Translations under genes and position numbers: made by a program | Source: Candidatus Palauibacter rhopaloidicola | Lineage (GTDB): Bacteria; Gemmatimonadota; Gemmatimonadetes; Palauibacterales; Palauibacteraceae | Assembly: GCA_026914155.1 (NCBI GenBank) | Contig: JAPPGH010000022.1 | Span: 1-64,000 of the forward strand | DNA: 64,000 nt | Reading direction: 5' to 3' | Notes under the pieces: generated by a model | Told to the model about the DNA's origin: nothing | Seen by the model: the letters and a program-made list of their open reading frames with translations, nothing else | Databases searched by the model: none | Part shown: positions 1 through 8,585 of the stretch, piece by piece | Layout of the letters: each line of letters begins with the position of its first letter | How positions within the stretch are numbered: the first letter of the stretch is position 1

Positions 1-499
<499 letters not shown>

Positions 500-1396
500 A
501 TGACGTTCAGGGCCGGTTTCGTGGCCATCGTCGGACTCCCCAACGTCGGGAAGTCCACGCTGCTCAACGCGTTCCTCGGCGAGCGGCTCGCGGCCGTCAC
601 GCCCAGGGCTCAGACGACGCAGCGGCGACTTCTCGGGATCTACTCCGACGAAGCCGCGCAGGCCGTGTTCATCGACACCCCCGGCCTCCTCGAGCCGCGC
701 TACACGCTGCATCGGTCGATGAAGGAGGAGGCGCTCTCGGCGCTGGAAGACGCGGATCTCGTGCTCGCCGTGGCGGACGCGGGGTTCGAACCCAGCCTCG
801 ACTGGGCCGGCGAGTTCGCGGACTCGATCGGCGGTCCCGGGATCCTCTGTCTCAACAAGATCGACCGCGTTGCGACTCCCGGCCTCAAGGCGCTGCGAGC
901 CCGGTTCGCGGGCGGCGGCTGGGATGGCGTATACGGGACGTGCGCCACGAGCGGCGAGGGGGTGCCGGAGTTGCTCGAAGCCCTGTCCGCGCGCCTTCCG
1001 GAATCCCCGCCCCTGTATCCCGTGGATGAACTCTCCGACGCGCCGGTGCGGCACTTTGTCGCCGAGATGATCCGGGAGACGTGTCTCGAGGAGCTGGCGG
1101 AGGAGGTCCCCTACGCGGTGGCGATCCGGATCGAGGAGTTCCGCGAACGGGAGGGGGAGAGGCCCACGTACATCGAGGCCGTGATCCACGTGGAGAAGGA
1201 ATCCCAGAAGGGCATCGTCGTGGGAGCCGGCGGAAGGACGATCCGCAAGCTCGGGACGCGCTCCCGGCTGAAGATCGAACGCTTCCTCGGGAGGCGGGTC
1301 TATCTCCGGCTCCGGGTCAAGGTCCTCCCGAACTGGCGGAAGAAAACGCACCATCTTAGGGTGCTCGGTTTCCGGGTTCCCGCGCAGGAGAACTGA
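500..1396 (+). CDS. era: GTPase Era, 16S rRNA-binding ribosome assembly factor
   Basis: A 298-aa protein of normal Era length. The N-terminal GTPase domain shows G1 GLPNVGKS (residues 12-19), G3 DTPG (59-62) and G4 NKID (about 119-122). The C-terminal KH domain carries the GxxG-type loop in VGAGGRTIRKLG (about residue 240). Era binds the 3' end of 16S rRNA during 30S maturation, so its place directly behind the 16S gene is striking. Start: the ATG at 500 puts the G1 box at the usual distance. Its stop overlaps the next start by 1 nt (TGATG), pointing to coupled translation with the Trm112-like gene and rnr. Confidence 0.97.
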   Translation: MTFRAGFVAIVGLPNVGKSTLLNAFLGERLAAVTPRAQTTQRRLLGIYSDEAAQAVFIDTPGLLEPRYTLHRSMKEEALSALEDADLVLAVADAGFEPSLDWAGEFADSIGGPGILCLNKIDRVATPGLKALRARFAGGGWDGVYGTCATSGEGVPELLEALSARLPESPPLYPVDELSDAPVRHFVAEMIRETCLEELAEEVPYAVAIRIEEFREREGERPTYIEAVIHVEKESQKGIVVGAGGRTIRKLGTRSRLKIERFLGRRVYLRLRVKVLPNWRKKTHHLRVLGFRVPAQEN

Positions 1397-1569
1397 TGCC
1401 CCTCGACGAACGGCTGCTTGAGATCCTCGCCTGCCCGAAGTGCAAGGGCGAGCTGGAGTATCGCGCGGGCGCGGGAGAGGAAGCTCTGCTCTGTCACCCC
1501 TGCCGCCTGAAGTTCGAGGTCGACGAAGGGATCCCGATCATGCTCATCGACGAGGCGAAGCCTCTCTGA
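1396..1569 (+). CDS. Trm112/UPF0434-family small zinc protein (57 aa)
   Basis: A short gene that is easily missed, running from the ATG inside TGATG at the era stop to a TGA at 1567-1569. The 57-aa product begins MPLDERLLEILACPKCKG and has two CxxC knuckles, C13/C16 and C33/C36, followed by the family's FEVDEGIPIML motif. Bacterial YcaR/UPF0434 proteins have this size and pattern; the eukaryotic and archaeal relatives (Trm112) activate methyltransferases. The bacterial role is poorly defined, so a partner methyltransferase is only a guess. Its stop forms CTGA with the probable rnr start. Confidence 0.9.
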   Translation: MPLDERLLEILACPKCKGELEYRAGAGEEALLCHPCRLKFEVDEGIPIMLIDEAKPL

Positions 1570-3623
1570 ACGCCGGCGGACGCTCCCGGGGCCGCGGCCG
1601 GTCCCGAGGCCGGTCCCGAGGCCGTGGCCGATCCCGTGATCGTGGCCCATCCCGTGACCGCGGCGCATCCCGTGATCGTGGCCGATCCGGGGGTCGCCAG
1701 CGGGTCAGCGGACGGCTGCAACGGATCGAGAGCGGCGCGGGCTTCGTCATCCCGGACGAGGGCGACGAAGACATCTTCGTCCGCGCCCGCGATCTCGGCA
1801 CGGCGGTGGACGGCGACCGCGTCGCGGTGCGGATCGAAGACCGCGGGCGGCGCGGACCCCGCGGGACCGTCGTCGAGGTGCTCGACCGGGCCCGTTCGCA
1901 TGTCGTCGGCGTATTCCGCGCCGAGCGCGGGCACGGCTGGTTGGCCGCGACCCGGCCGAAACTCGGCATCGACGTGTTCATCCCGGCGCGCGATCGCGGT
2001 GAAGCCGAATCCGGCGACCTCGCGGTCGTAGAGGTCACGGACTGGGGAGAAGAGGGTCCGGGCCCGGCGGGCCGCATCGTACGGGTGCTCGGTCCGTCCG
2101 AGGATCCCGGCGTGGCGGTACTCGCTATCCAGGTGGGGTACGGGATCCGCGATGCGTTCCCCGAAGCCGTCGAGGACGCGGCGGCGGCCCTGGCCGCGCG
2201 GGGGATCCGGCCGGCGGACCTCGAGGGACGGGAGGATTGCCGCGGAGACCGCGTGATCACGGTCGACCCCGGCGACGCCCGTGACCACGATGACGCGATC
2301 TCCATTACGCGGCTTGCCGACGGCGGGGCGCGGATCGGCATTCACATCGCGGACGTGTCCCACTATGTACACGAGGGAGACCGCCTCGACGTGGAAGCCT
2401 GGGAGCGCGGCACGAGCGTGTACCTGGTGGATCGCGTGCTTCCAATGCTCCCCCACGCGCTGTCGAGCGACCTCTGCTCGCTGGTGCCCGGCGAAGACCG
2501 CCTGACGCTGGCCGCCTTCCTCACCGTCGATCGCCGGGGAGCCCTCCGCGGGACGCACTTCGCCCGGGCTGTCATCCGAAGCGCGCACCGGCTCTCCTAC
2601 GAGGAGGCGCAGGAAGCCCTGGACGGCGAAAGTACGCCGGCGACGGAGCGAGATCCGGGGCTGCGCGAGGACCTTCGGGCCTTGCTCGACGCGAGCCGAA
2701 GCTTCCGCCGACGCCGCAGGGCGCGGGGCAGCCTGGACTTCGACCTGCCGGAGTCCCGGATCCTGCTCGACGAGGAGGGGGCTCCCATCGACGTGCGGCG
2801 GCGCGAGCGGTTCGACTCGCACCGACTCATCGAGGACCTCATGATCGCGGCGAACGAAGCGGTGGCCCACTGGGCGATCGAACAGGGGTCGCCCGTACTC
2901 TACCGCATCCACGAGGAACCGAACCCTGAGAAACTCGACACGCTGCGCCTCCTGGCGGGCGAGTTCGGCCTCTCCTTCCCGCAGCGGAATCCGCGCCCAC
3001 GCGACTTCCAGCGCCTGCTCGATGCGGTGAAGGGCAGGGTCGAGGAGCCGCTCATCTCGGTCCAGGTGCTGCGGAGTCTCGCCAAGGCACGATATGAGAC
3101 AGGAAACGAGGGCCACTTCGGGCTCGCTTCGCCGGCGTACCTCCACTTCACATCGCCCATCCGCCGGTATCCGGACCTCGTCGCTCACCGGCAACTGGCT
3201 CGCTGGCTGGCGGAGCCGCGCCGCGTTCGCGACATCGACCGGGAATGGCTCTCGACGACGGCCCGGCACGCTTCGGCGCGCGAAGAGAACGCGGCCCGGG
3301 CGGAGCGGGATTCGGTGGAACTCAAGAAGGTCGAGTTCATGGACCGGCATGTGGGCGATCACTTCGAGGGCACGATCAGCGCCACCGCACGGTTCGGTTT
3401 CTTCGTCCGGCTCGACGCCTACGACATCGAGGGACTCGTCCATGTGAGCCGCCTCGCGGGGGACCGCTACGTGCACGACCCGGCGAAACACGCGCTCCGG
3501 GGCCGCCGCACGCGGAAGAGCTACCGGCTCGGGGATCCCGTGGAGGTTCAGGTGGTCCGCGTGGATCGCGACGCGCGACGGATCGATTTCGGCCTCGTGA
3601 CGCCGCCGCCGAACCCCGTGTGA
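1566..3623 (+). CDS. rnr: Ribonuclease R (RNB-family 3'-5' exoribonuclease)
   Basis: RNB-family exonuclease of about 685 aa. After an Arg-rich N-terminus (about residues 5-45) come an OB/cold-shock segment (RLQRIESGAGFVIPDEG), the catalytic RNB domain with metal-binding aspartates in DPGDARDHDDAIS (about 233-245), and a C-terminal S1 domain (GDHFEGTISATARFGFFVRL). The HFTSPIRRYPDLVAHR block is typical. It degrades structured RNA, including rRNA, and sits between ribosome-assembly and translation genes. Start: the only ATG/GTG/TTG in frame before the conserved part is a GTG at 1440, which would overlap the Trm112-like gene by 130 nt. A CTG at 1566 forms CTGA with that gene's stop, mirroring the NTGA overlaps elsewhere, and is preferred. 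E. coli RNase R is longer (about 813 aa). Confidence 0.9.
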   Translation: MNAGGRSRGRGRSRGRSRGRGRSRDRGPSRDRGASRDRGRSGGRQRVSGRLQRIESGAGFVIPDEGDEDIFVRARDLGTAVDGDRVAVRIEDRGRRGPRGTVVEVLDRARSHVVGVFRAERGHGWLAATRPKLGIDVFIPARDRGEAESGDLAVVEVTDWGEEGPGPAGRIVRVLGPSEDPGVAVLAIQVGYGIRDAFPEAVEDAAAALAARGIRPADLEGREDCRGDRVITVDPGDARDHDDAISITRLADGGARIGIHIADVSHYVHEGDRLDVEAWERGTSVYLVDRVLPMLPHALSSDLCSLVPGEDRLTLAAFLTVDRRGALRGTHFARAVIRSAHRLSYEEAQEALDGESTPATERDPGLREDLRALLDASRSFRRRRRARGSLDFDLPESRILLDEEGAPIDVRRRERFDSHRLIEDLMIAANEAVAHWAIEQGSPVLYRIHEEPNPEKLDTLRLLAGEFGLSFPQRNPRPRDFQRLLDAVKGRVEEPLISVQVLRSLAKARYETGNEGHFGLASPAYLHFTSPIRRYPDLVAHRQLARWLAEPRRVRDIDREWLSTTARHASAREENAARAERDSVELKKVEFMDRHVGDHFEGTISATARFGFFVRLDAYDIEGLVHVSRLAGDRYVHDPAKHALRGRRTRKSYRLGDPVEVQVVRVDRDARRIDFGLVTPPPNPV
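1599..1682 (+). repeat. Short tandem repeats coding the Arg/Gly/Ser-rich RNase R N-terminus
   Basis: Two perfect 12-bp copies of CGGTCCCGAGGC (1599-1610, 1611-1622) are followed by three degenerate 18-bp copies built on ATCCCGTGATCGTGGC (1629-1646, 1647-1664, 1665-1682). They are in frame with rnr and encode SRGR and SRDRG(P/A/R) units. Being multiples of three, they can change copy number without breaking the frame. Confidence 0.85.
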
Positions 3624-3628
3624 CGCCG

Positions 3629-3652
3629 CCGCCGAAAGTTCGCCTTCGGCGG
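3629..3652 (+). terminator. Stem-loop just after rnr (possible weak terminator)
   Basis: A perfect 8-bp inverted repeat, CCGCCGAA (3629-3636) and TTCGGCGG (3645-3652), with an 8-nt loop, begins 6 nt after the rnr stop. No T-tract follows, so intrinsic termination is uncertain. The remaining ~100 nt before prfB show no further gene or clear promoter. Confidence 0.4.
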
Positions 3653-3749
3653 GGAAACGTGGTCTATTACCGCCGGTGCGGTTCCGAGACAGCACACGTA
3701 TCGCACCCCATACCGACCTGACGCTCGAGCGGAGGCACTGGAGCCGGAA

Positions 3750-4863
3750 ATGACGGAGTTGGCGAGACGAAAGGGACGCGCGGAGGCGCTGCGCGGCCGG
3801 CTCGATGAGCTACGGGGGTATCTTTGAGATTCCCGGGAAGCTGACCCGCATCGCGGAACTCGAGAAGAAGATGGCGGCCCCGGACTTCTGGAACGACCGC
3901 GATGGCGCAAGAGAGGTCATCGGCGAGGCGAACCTCCTCAAGAGCTGGACCCGTCCGTGGGGCGACTGCTCCGCCCGCGTGGACGACCTGTTGGAGATGG
4001 CGCTGCTGCTCGAAGAGGAGGACGACGCCGAACTCGAGGCGGAACTCGAGGCGGGGCTCGAACGGGCGGAGCTGGAGGCCGCCCGCCTGGAGTCGCGGAA
4101 CATGCTGCGCGGGGAGGACGCCCACCGCAGCGCGCTCGTCACGATCAACCCGGGCGCGGGCGGGACCGAGTCGCAGGACTGGGCGGAGATGCTCATGCGC
4201 ATGTACCTGCGCTGGGCGGAACAGCACGACTACGATGTCGAGGTCATGGACCTCCTTCCGGCCGAGGAAGCGGGGATCAAGTCGGCCACGCTCGATGTGG
4301 ATGGACAGTTCGCCTACGGGTACCTCTCGGCGGAACGGGGCGTCCACCGGCTCGTGCGCATCTCCCCCTTCGACTCGCAGGGCCGTCGGCACACCTCGTT
4401 CGCCTCGGTCTTCGTGTATCCGGTCGTCGACGAGGACATCGAGATCGCGGTCAACGACGAGGATCTCAGGGTCGACACCTTCCGCGCCTCCGGGGCGGGC
4501 GGCCAGCACGTGAACAAGACCGATTCGGCGGTGCGGATCACGCATCTGCCGACGGGCATCGTCGTCTCGTGCCAGCAGGAGCGCAGCCAGCACAAGAACA
4601 AGTCCAAGGCGATGAAGATGCTGCAGGCCGCCCTCTACCAGCGGGCCGTCGAGGAGCGGGAAGCGCGGCGGGCCGAGCTGGAGGGGGCGAAAACGCGCAT
4701 CGAGTGGGGCCGGCAGATCCGGTCCTACGTCCTGCAGCCCTACAAGATGGTCAAGGACCACCGGACGAATCTCGAGGTCGGCAACGTCGACGCCGTGCTC
4801 GACGGCGAGATCGACGGGTTCATCCAGGCGTTTCTCCAGGAATCCGGCAAAACGGGCACATGA
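3750..4863 (+). CDS. prfB: Peptide chain release factor 2, programmed +1 frameshift
   Basis: RF2 ends translation at UGA and UAA codons. The gene is in two frames: ATG 3750 opens a 25-codon segment ending LDELRGYL, then an in-frame TGA at 3825-3827. Shifting +1 at CTT T continues at GAG 3826 with EIPGKLTRIAELEKK and runs to 4863, giving about 370 aa (E. coli RF2: 365). The SPF recognition tripeptide (RISPFDSQGRRH) and the catalytic GGQ (GAGGQHVN, about residue 251) are intact. A GGAG motif (3740-3743) precedes ATG 3750 at good spacing. Reading only from ATG 3805 would drop the conserved N-terminal helix. The frameshift lets RF2 limit its own synthesis. The stop overlaps lysS (ATGA). Confidence 0.95.
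3811..3827 (+). promoter_or_regulatory. prfB programmed +1 ribosomal frameshift site
   Basis: Sequence TACGGGGGTATCTTTGA: a G-rich Shine-Dalgarno-like run just upstream of the slippery CTT-T and the UGA stop. It closely matches the well-known E. coli AGGGGGTATCTTTGAC site. Here the base after UGA is G, not C. When RF2 is scarce, the ribosome pauses at UGA and slips from CTT to TTT. Confidence 0.93.
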
Positions 4864-6503
4864 AGGGAATCCGGCAAGACGGGTTGGTGATCTGCCCCCC
4901 CTGCGGCTCCGCCTTCCCGGGACTCCGGGACGGCGTCTGCACCGACTGCTGGTACGCGTCGCGCAAGCGGCCGAAGCCCGTAAGGGACCGTTTCGCGAAA
5001 CTCGCCCGGCTGCGCGAACTCGGCGTCGACCCCTACGGCCATGCCTTCGACCGTTCCCACGAACTGCGCGAGGCCTTCGCGGCCTTCGAGGGGGCGGAGG
5101 CGGCCGTCGAGGGGGCGGGGGATGGCGGGGATTCTCCCGAAATCGAGGGCGTCCGGGTGGCGGGGCGCATCCTCTCCTACCGCGACCTGGGGGGGAGCGC
5201 CTTCGCGCATATCGGGGACCGCGACGGACGGTTGCAGATCCACCTGAGGCGCAATCTCCTCGGCGATGAGGGCTCCGCGCTGATGGACCTGCTCGACCTC
5301 GGCGACTGGATCGGGGTCGAGGGGGCCGTCTTCCGTACCCGGCGCGGCGAGGTCACCGTGCGCGCGGAATCGCTGACCCTCCTGACCAAGACCCTCCGCC
5401 CGCTCCCCTTCGGGAAGGAGGAGGTCGGCGAGGATGGGCGGCGCGTGGTGCACAGCGGGTTCAGCGACCAGGCCTCGCGCTACCGGCAGCGGTACGCGGA
5501 CCTGGCGGTGAACCCGGACGTCCGCGAGCTGTTCCGGATCCGGGGCCGGGTCGTCACGGAACTCCGCCGCTGGCTCGACGGGCGCGGCTTCCTCGAGGTG
5601 GAGACTCCGATCCTGCAGCCGCTCTACGGGGGCGCGCTCGCGCGGCCCTTCTCCACGCACCACCACCGGCTCGACCGGAAGATGTTCCTGCGGATCGCCG
5701 ATGAACTCTACCTGAAGCGGCTCATCGTCGGGAATCTCGACCGCGTGTACGAGATCGGACACGACTTCCGGAACGAGGGGATCGACCGCACGCACAACCC
5801 CGAGTTCACGATGCTCGAGCTTTATTTCGCGTTCGCCGACTACGAGGACGTGATGAGGCTCACGGAGACGATGATCGGCGACGTCGCGCGAGAGGTGATG
5901 GGGACGACGCGCTTCGAGTACGACGGGGCAGTCGTGGACCTCGGCGCGCCCTGGGCCCGCGTCCGCTGGGATGAGGCGTTCTCGGAGGCCACCGGACTCG
6001 ATCCGCGGCAGGCGGCGGAGAAGGACCTCCGCGCCCTGGCAAGGGAGACCGGGCGCGCCGACGCGGACGACCTCTCCCGGGTGCAGATGCTGGACGCGCT
6101 GTTCTCGGACCTCGTCGAAAGCCGGATCACGGACCCGGTCTTCGTGTACGGTCACCCGATCGAGATGAGTCCGCTCGCGAAACCGATGCGGGGCGAGCCG
6201 GCGTTCGCGGAGCGCTTCGAGGTCATCGCGTGCGGTTTCGAACTCGTGAACGCGTTCAGCGAACTCAACGATCCGGCGGACCAGTGGAACCGCTTCGCGG
6301 CGCAGCAACGGCTGCGGGAAGCGGGGGACCAGGAGGCGATGGAGATCGACGAGGACTACGTGCGGGCGCTGGAATACGGGCTGCCTCCCACGGGCGGGTT
6401 CGGGCTCGGGGTCGACCGCCTCGTCATGCTGATGACGGGGAAGACTTCGATCCGCGACGTCGTTCTCTTCCCCATCCTCCGTCCCGAGGAGGGACGCTCG
6501 TGA
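4860..6503 (+). CDS. lysS: Lysyl-tRNA synthetase, class II, with extra N-terminal zinc ribbon
   Basis: A 547-aa class II lysyl-tRNA synthetase. Recognisable parts: the OB anticodon domain (VAGRILSYRDLGGSAFAHI), the GGALARPFSTHHHRLD segment, motif 2 (YEIGHDFRNEGID), HPIEMSPLAKP and motif 3 (GFGLGVDRLVMLMT). It charges tRNA-Lys. Odd feature: the first ~35 residues hold two knuckles, C12-P-P-C15 and C27-T-D-C30, that look like a zinc ribbon; E. coli LysS lacks this. The ATG at 4860 overlaps the prfB stop (ATGA); prfB-lysS adjacency is common in bacteria. An upstream start is ruled out because the frame then lies inside prfB. Confidence 0.95.
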   Translation: MKGIRQDGLVICPPCGSAFPGLRDGVCTDCWYASRKRPKPVRDRFAKLARLRELGVDPYGHAFDRSHELREAFAAFEGAEAAVEGAGDGGDSPEIEGVRVAGRILSYRDLGGSAFAHIGDRDGRLQIHLRRNLLGDEGSALMDLLDLGDWIGVEGAVFRTRRGEVTVRAESLTLLTKTLRPLPFGKEEVGEDGRRVVHSGFSDQASRYRQRYADLAVNPDVRELFRIRGRVVTELRRWLDGRGFLEVETPILQPLYGGALARPFSTHHHRLDRKMFLRIADELYLKRLIVGNLDRVYEIGHDFRNEGIDRTHNPEFTMLELYFAFADYEDVMRLTETMIGDVAREVMGTTRFEYDGAVVDLGAPWARVRWDEAFSEATGLDPRQAAEKDLRALARETGRADADDLSRVQMLDALFSDLVESRITDPVFVYGHPIEMSPLAKPMRGEPAFAERFEVIACGFELVNAFSELNDPADQWNRFAAQQRLREAGDQEAMEIDEDYVRALEYGLPPTGGFGLGVDRLVMLMTGKTSIRDVVLFPILRPEEGRS

Positions 6504-7852
6504 GCGGAGGGCGGGGGCGCTTCGAGCGCTTCGTCGCCCGGCGCTACCTGCGGGGGACCGGGCGCCGCATGTCCGTCTTCGGGGGTTTCCGCGCCCTGGG
6601 CCGCTTCCTCCGCCGGCCGTGGCGGCCCGTCGCGGGCGCCGGCACCGTGGACGAAAAGGACTCCAGGCTCGTCGCCTTCATCTCGAGTCTCGCCGTGGGA
6701 GGCGTGGCCGTCGGCGTGATGGCGCTCATCGTCGTGATCGGCGTCCTGAACGGCCTCCAGGAGAGTCTGAGGGACCGGATCCTCAGCGGCGGTCCGCACG
6801 CGCACGTGATGGAACTCGACAGCGGCTTCCAGATGGCCGACTGGGAGACGGTTCTCGACCGGGTCCGGCAGGATGACGACGTGGTCGCGGCCTCCCCGTT
6901 CGCCTTCAACAACGTCATTCTCACCCAGCAGGGCGACCGGTACAACGAGTCCGTCGTCCTGCGCGGGATCCCGGACGACCCGGACGGGATGCGGATCGCC
7001 GGGCTCATGGAGCACCTCATCATCGGAGAACCGCCCTTCGGCGCGACCGAATCCGGGAACCCGGGCATCGTGGTGGGGCGCGGTCTCGCCCAGAGGATGG
7101 GCCTCTATCAGGGCAAGGTCATCGTCGCGGCCTCCACCCGGGACGCGACGCTGTCGGCCGCGGGGCTCTCGGCCTCGCTGAGACGCTTCGAGGTCACGGG
7201 GGTCTTCCAGACGGGGCTCTACCAGTACGACGACGAGCTTGCGATGGCCCCCCTCGCCGAAGCGCAGGCGCTGTTCGGACTCGGCGACGCCGTGACCGGC
7301 ATCGAGTTCGATGTGAGCGACCCGTGGCAGGCGACGGAGGTGTCCGCGCGGCTGGAGGAGGCGCTCGGCTGGCCCTTCCGGGTGGAGGGCTGGCAGGAAC
7401 TCAACCGGAGCCTCTTCTCGGCGCTCCGGCTCGAGAAGCTCGGCATGGCCGTCGTCCTCATCCTCATCGTCCTCGTCGCTTCGTTCAACATCGTCTCGAC
7501 GCTGGTGATGATGGTCGCGGACCGCACGCGCGAGATCGGGATTCTCCGCTCGATGGGGGTGTCGGCCGGCAGCGTCGGGAGGGTGTTCACGAACATGGGG
7601 CTCTTCATCGGCGTCGTCGGTACGACCCTGGGGGCCGTGCTCGGCGCCCTCCTCGCCTGGGCGCTGTCCCGCTACGAGTTCATCGCCCTGCCGAGCGACG
7701 TGTATTTCATCGACCGGCTGCCCATCTCGCTCGCGCCGCTCGACGTCACCCTGATCATCCTCGGATCGCTGCTCATCTCCTACCTGGCCACGATCTATCC
7801 GGCGCGAAAGGCCGCGGCGCTCGCGCCGGTCGACGCCATCCGGCACGAATGA
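6500..7852 (+). CDS. lolC: Lipoprotein-releasing ABC transporter permease, LolC/LolE family
   Basis: A 450-aa MacB/FtsX-type permease with the Lol layout: a first membrane helix near residues 55-80 (AVGGVAVGVMALIVVIGVL), a large periplasmic domain (about 80-310), and three C-terminal helices, with REIGILRSMGVSAGSVGRVF in the conserved coupling loop. With LolD it extracts outer-membrane lipoproteins from the inner membrane. Only one permease is encoded, so it may act as a homodimer (LolF-type) or pair with a distant gene. GTG 6500 overlaps the lysS stop (GTGA). Confidence 0.9.
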   Translation: MSGGRGRFERFVARRYLRGTGRRMSVFGGFRALGRFLRRPWRPVAGAGTVDEKDSRLVAFISSLAVGGVAVGVMALIVVIGVLNGLQESLRDRILSGGPHAHVMELDSGFQMADWETVLDRVRQDDDVVAASPFAFNNVILTQQGDRYNESVVLRGIPDDPDGMRIAGLMEHLIIGEPPFGATESGNPGIVVGRGLAQRMGLYQGKVIVAASTRDATLSAAGLSASLRRFEVTGVFQTGLYQYDDELAMAPLAEAQALFGLGDAVTGIEFDVSDPWQATEVSARLEEALGWPFRVEGWQELNRSLFSALRLEKLGMAVVLILIVLVASFNIVSTLVMMVADRTREIGILRSMGVSAGSVGRVFTNMGLFIGVVGTTLGAVLGALLAWALSRYEFIALPSDVYFIDRLPISLAPLDVTLIILGSLLISYLATIYPARKAAALAPVDAIRHE

Positions 7853-8553
7853 CGGCGGAGCGCGGGGCGGCGCCGCCGGCCGCGGTGCGGGCGGCGGGAC
7901 TCGAGCGGACCTTTCCGAGCCCGGATGGCGGTCTCCTCCCCGTCCTGAAGGGGATCGACCTGACCGTGGGTCGGGGGGCCGCCCTGGCGATCGTCGGTCC
8001 GAGTGGGTCGGGGAAGTCCACGCTGCTACATTTGCTCGGCGCCCTCGACCGGCCGACGGCGGGAGACGTCTGGCTCGGGGGCGAGCGGGTGTCGGAACTG
8101 GGGGGGGAACGGCTGGCCGAGTTGAGGAACCGGTTCGTCGGCTTCGTATTCCAGTTTCATCACCTGCTGCGCGACTTTACGGCACTGGAGAACGTGATGC
8201 TGCCGCAGCTCATCGCCGGGGCGTCGCGGGAGGAAGCGCGGGAGCGGGCCGCCGACCTGCTGGCGCAGGTGGGCCTGGCGGAACGGGCGAGTCACCGGCC
8301 GCGCCGGCTCTCCGGCGGCGAGCAGCAGCGGGTCGCGGTGGCGCGGGCGCTGGCGAACGCGCCGCCGCTCGTGCTGGCGGACGAGCCGTCCGGGAACCTG
8401 GACGCCGAGGCGACGCTGCGCCTGCACGACCTGCTGTTCGAGCTGGTGGACGGGCACGGGGCGGCGCTGGTCGTCGTGACGCACAGCCGCGAACTGGCGG
8501 CGCGCGCGGGTCGTGTGCTGCGCATCGAAAGCGGGTCTCTCGTCGCCGCGTGA
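7849..8553 (+). CDS. lolD: Lipoprotein-releasing ABC transporter ATPase LolD
   Basis: A 234-aa ABC ATPase. Walker A GPSGSGKST (residues 50-58), signature LSGGEQQRVAVARAL (about 154-168), Walker B VLADEPSGNLD and the H-loop VVTHSRE are all present. The EPSGNLD sequence is typical of the LolD/MacB/FtsE subgroup. It starts at an ATG overlapping the lolC stop (ATGA), so the two are almost certainly co-translated as one transporter. Confidence 0.94.
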   Translation: MTAERGAAPPAAVRAAGLERTFPSPDGGLLPVLKGIDLTVGRGAALAIVGPSGSGKSTLLHLLGALDRPTAGDVWLGGERVSELGGERLAELRNRFVGFVFQFHHLLRDFTALENVMLPQLIAGASREEARERAADLLAQVGLAERASHRPRRLSGGEQQRVAVARALANAPPLVLADEPSGNLDAEATLRLHDLLFELVDGHGAALVVVTHSRELAARAGRVLRIESGSLVAA

Positions 8554-8585
8554 TGGAGCGCCGGGCGACGTAACGGAGAAACGGG

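Noticed and set aside
1440-1565. GTG 1440 as the rnr start.
   Set aside because: It would overlap the Trm112-like gene by 130 nt and adds residues that are only that gene read in another frame.
1599-1700. CRISPR-like array in the rnr 5' region.
   Set aside because: Units are contiguous 12- and 18-bp coding repeats without spacers.
3825-3827. prfB as a broken gene because of the in-frame TGA.
   Set aside because: The site matches the known programmed frameshift and both sides encode conserved RF2 sequence.
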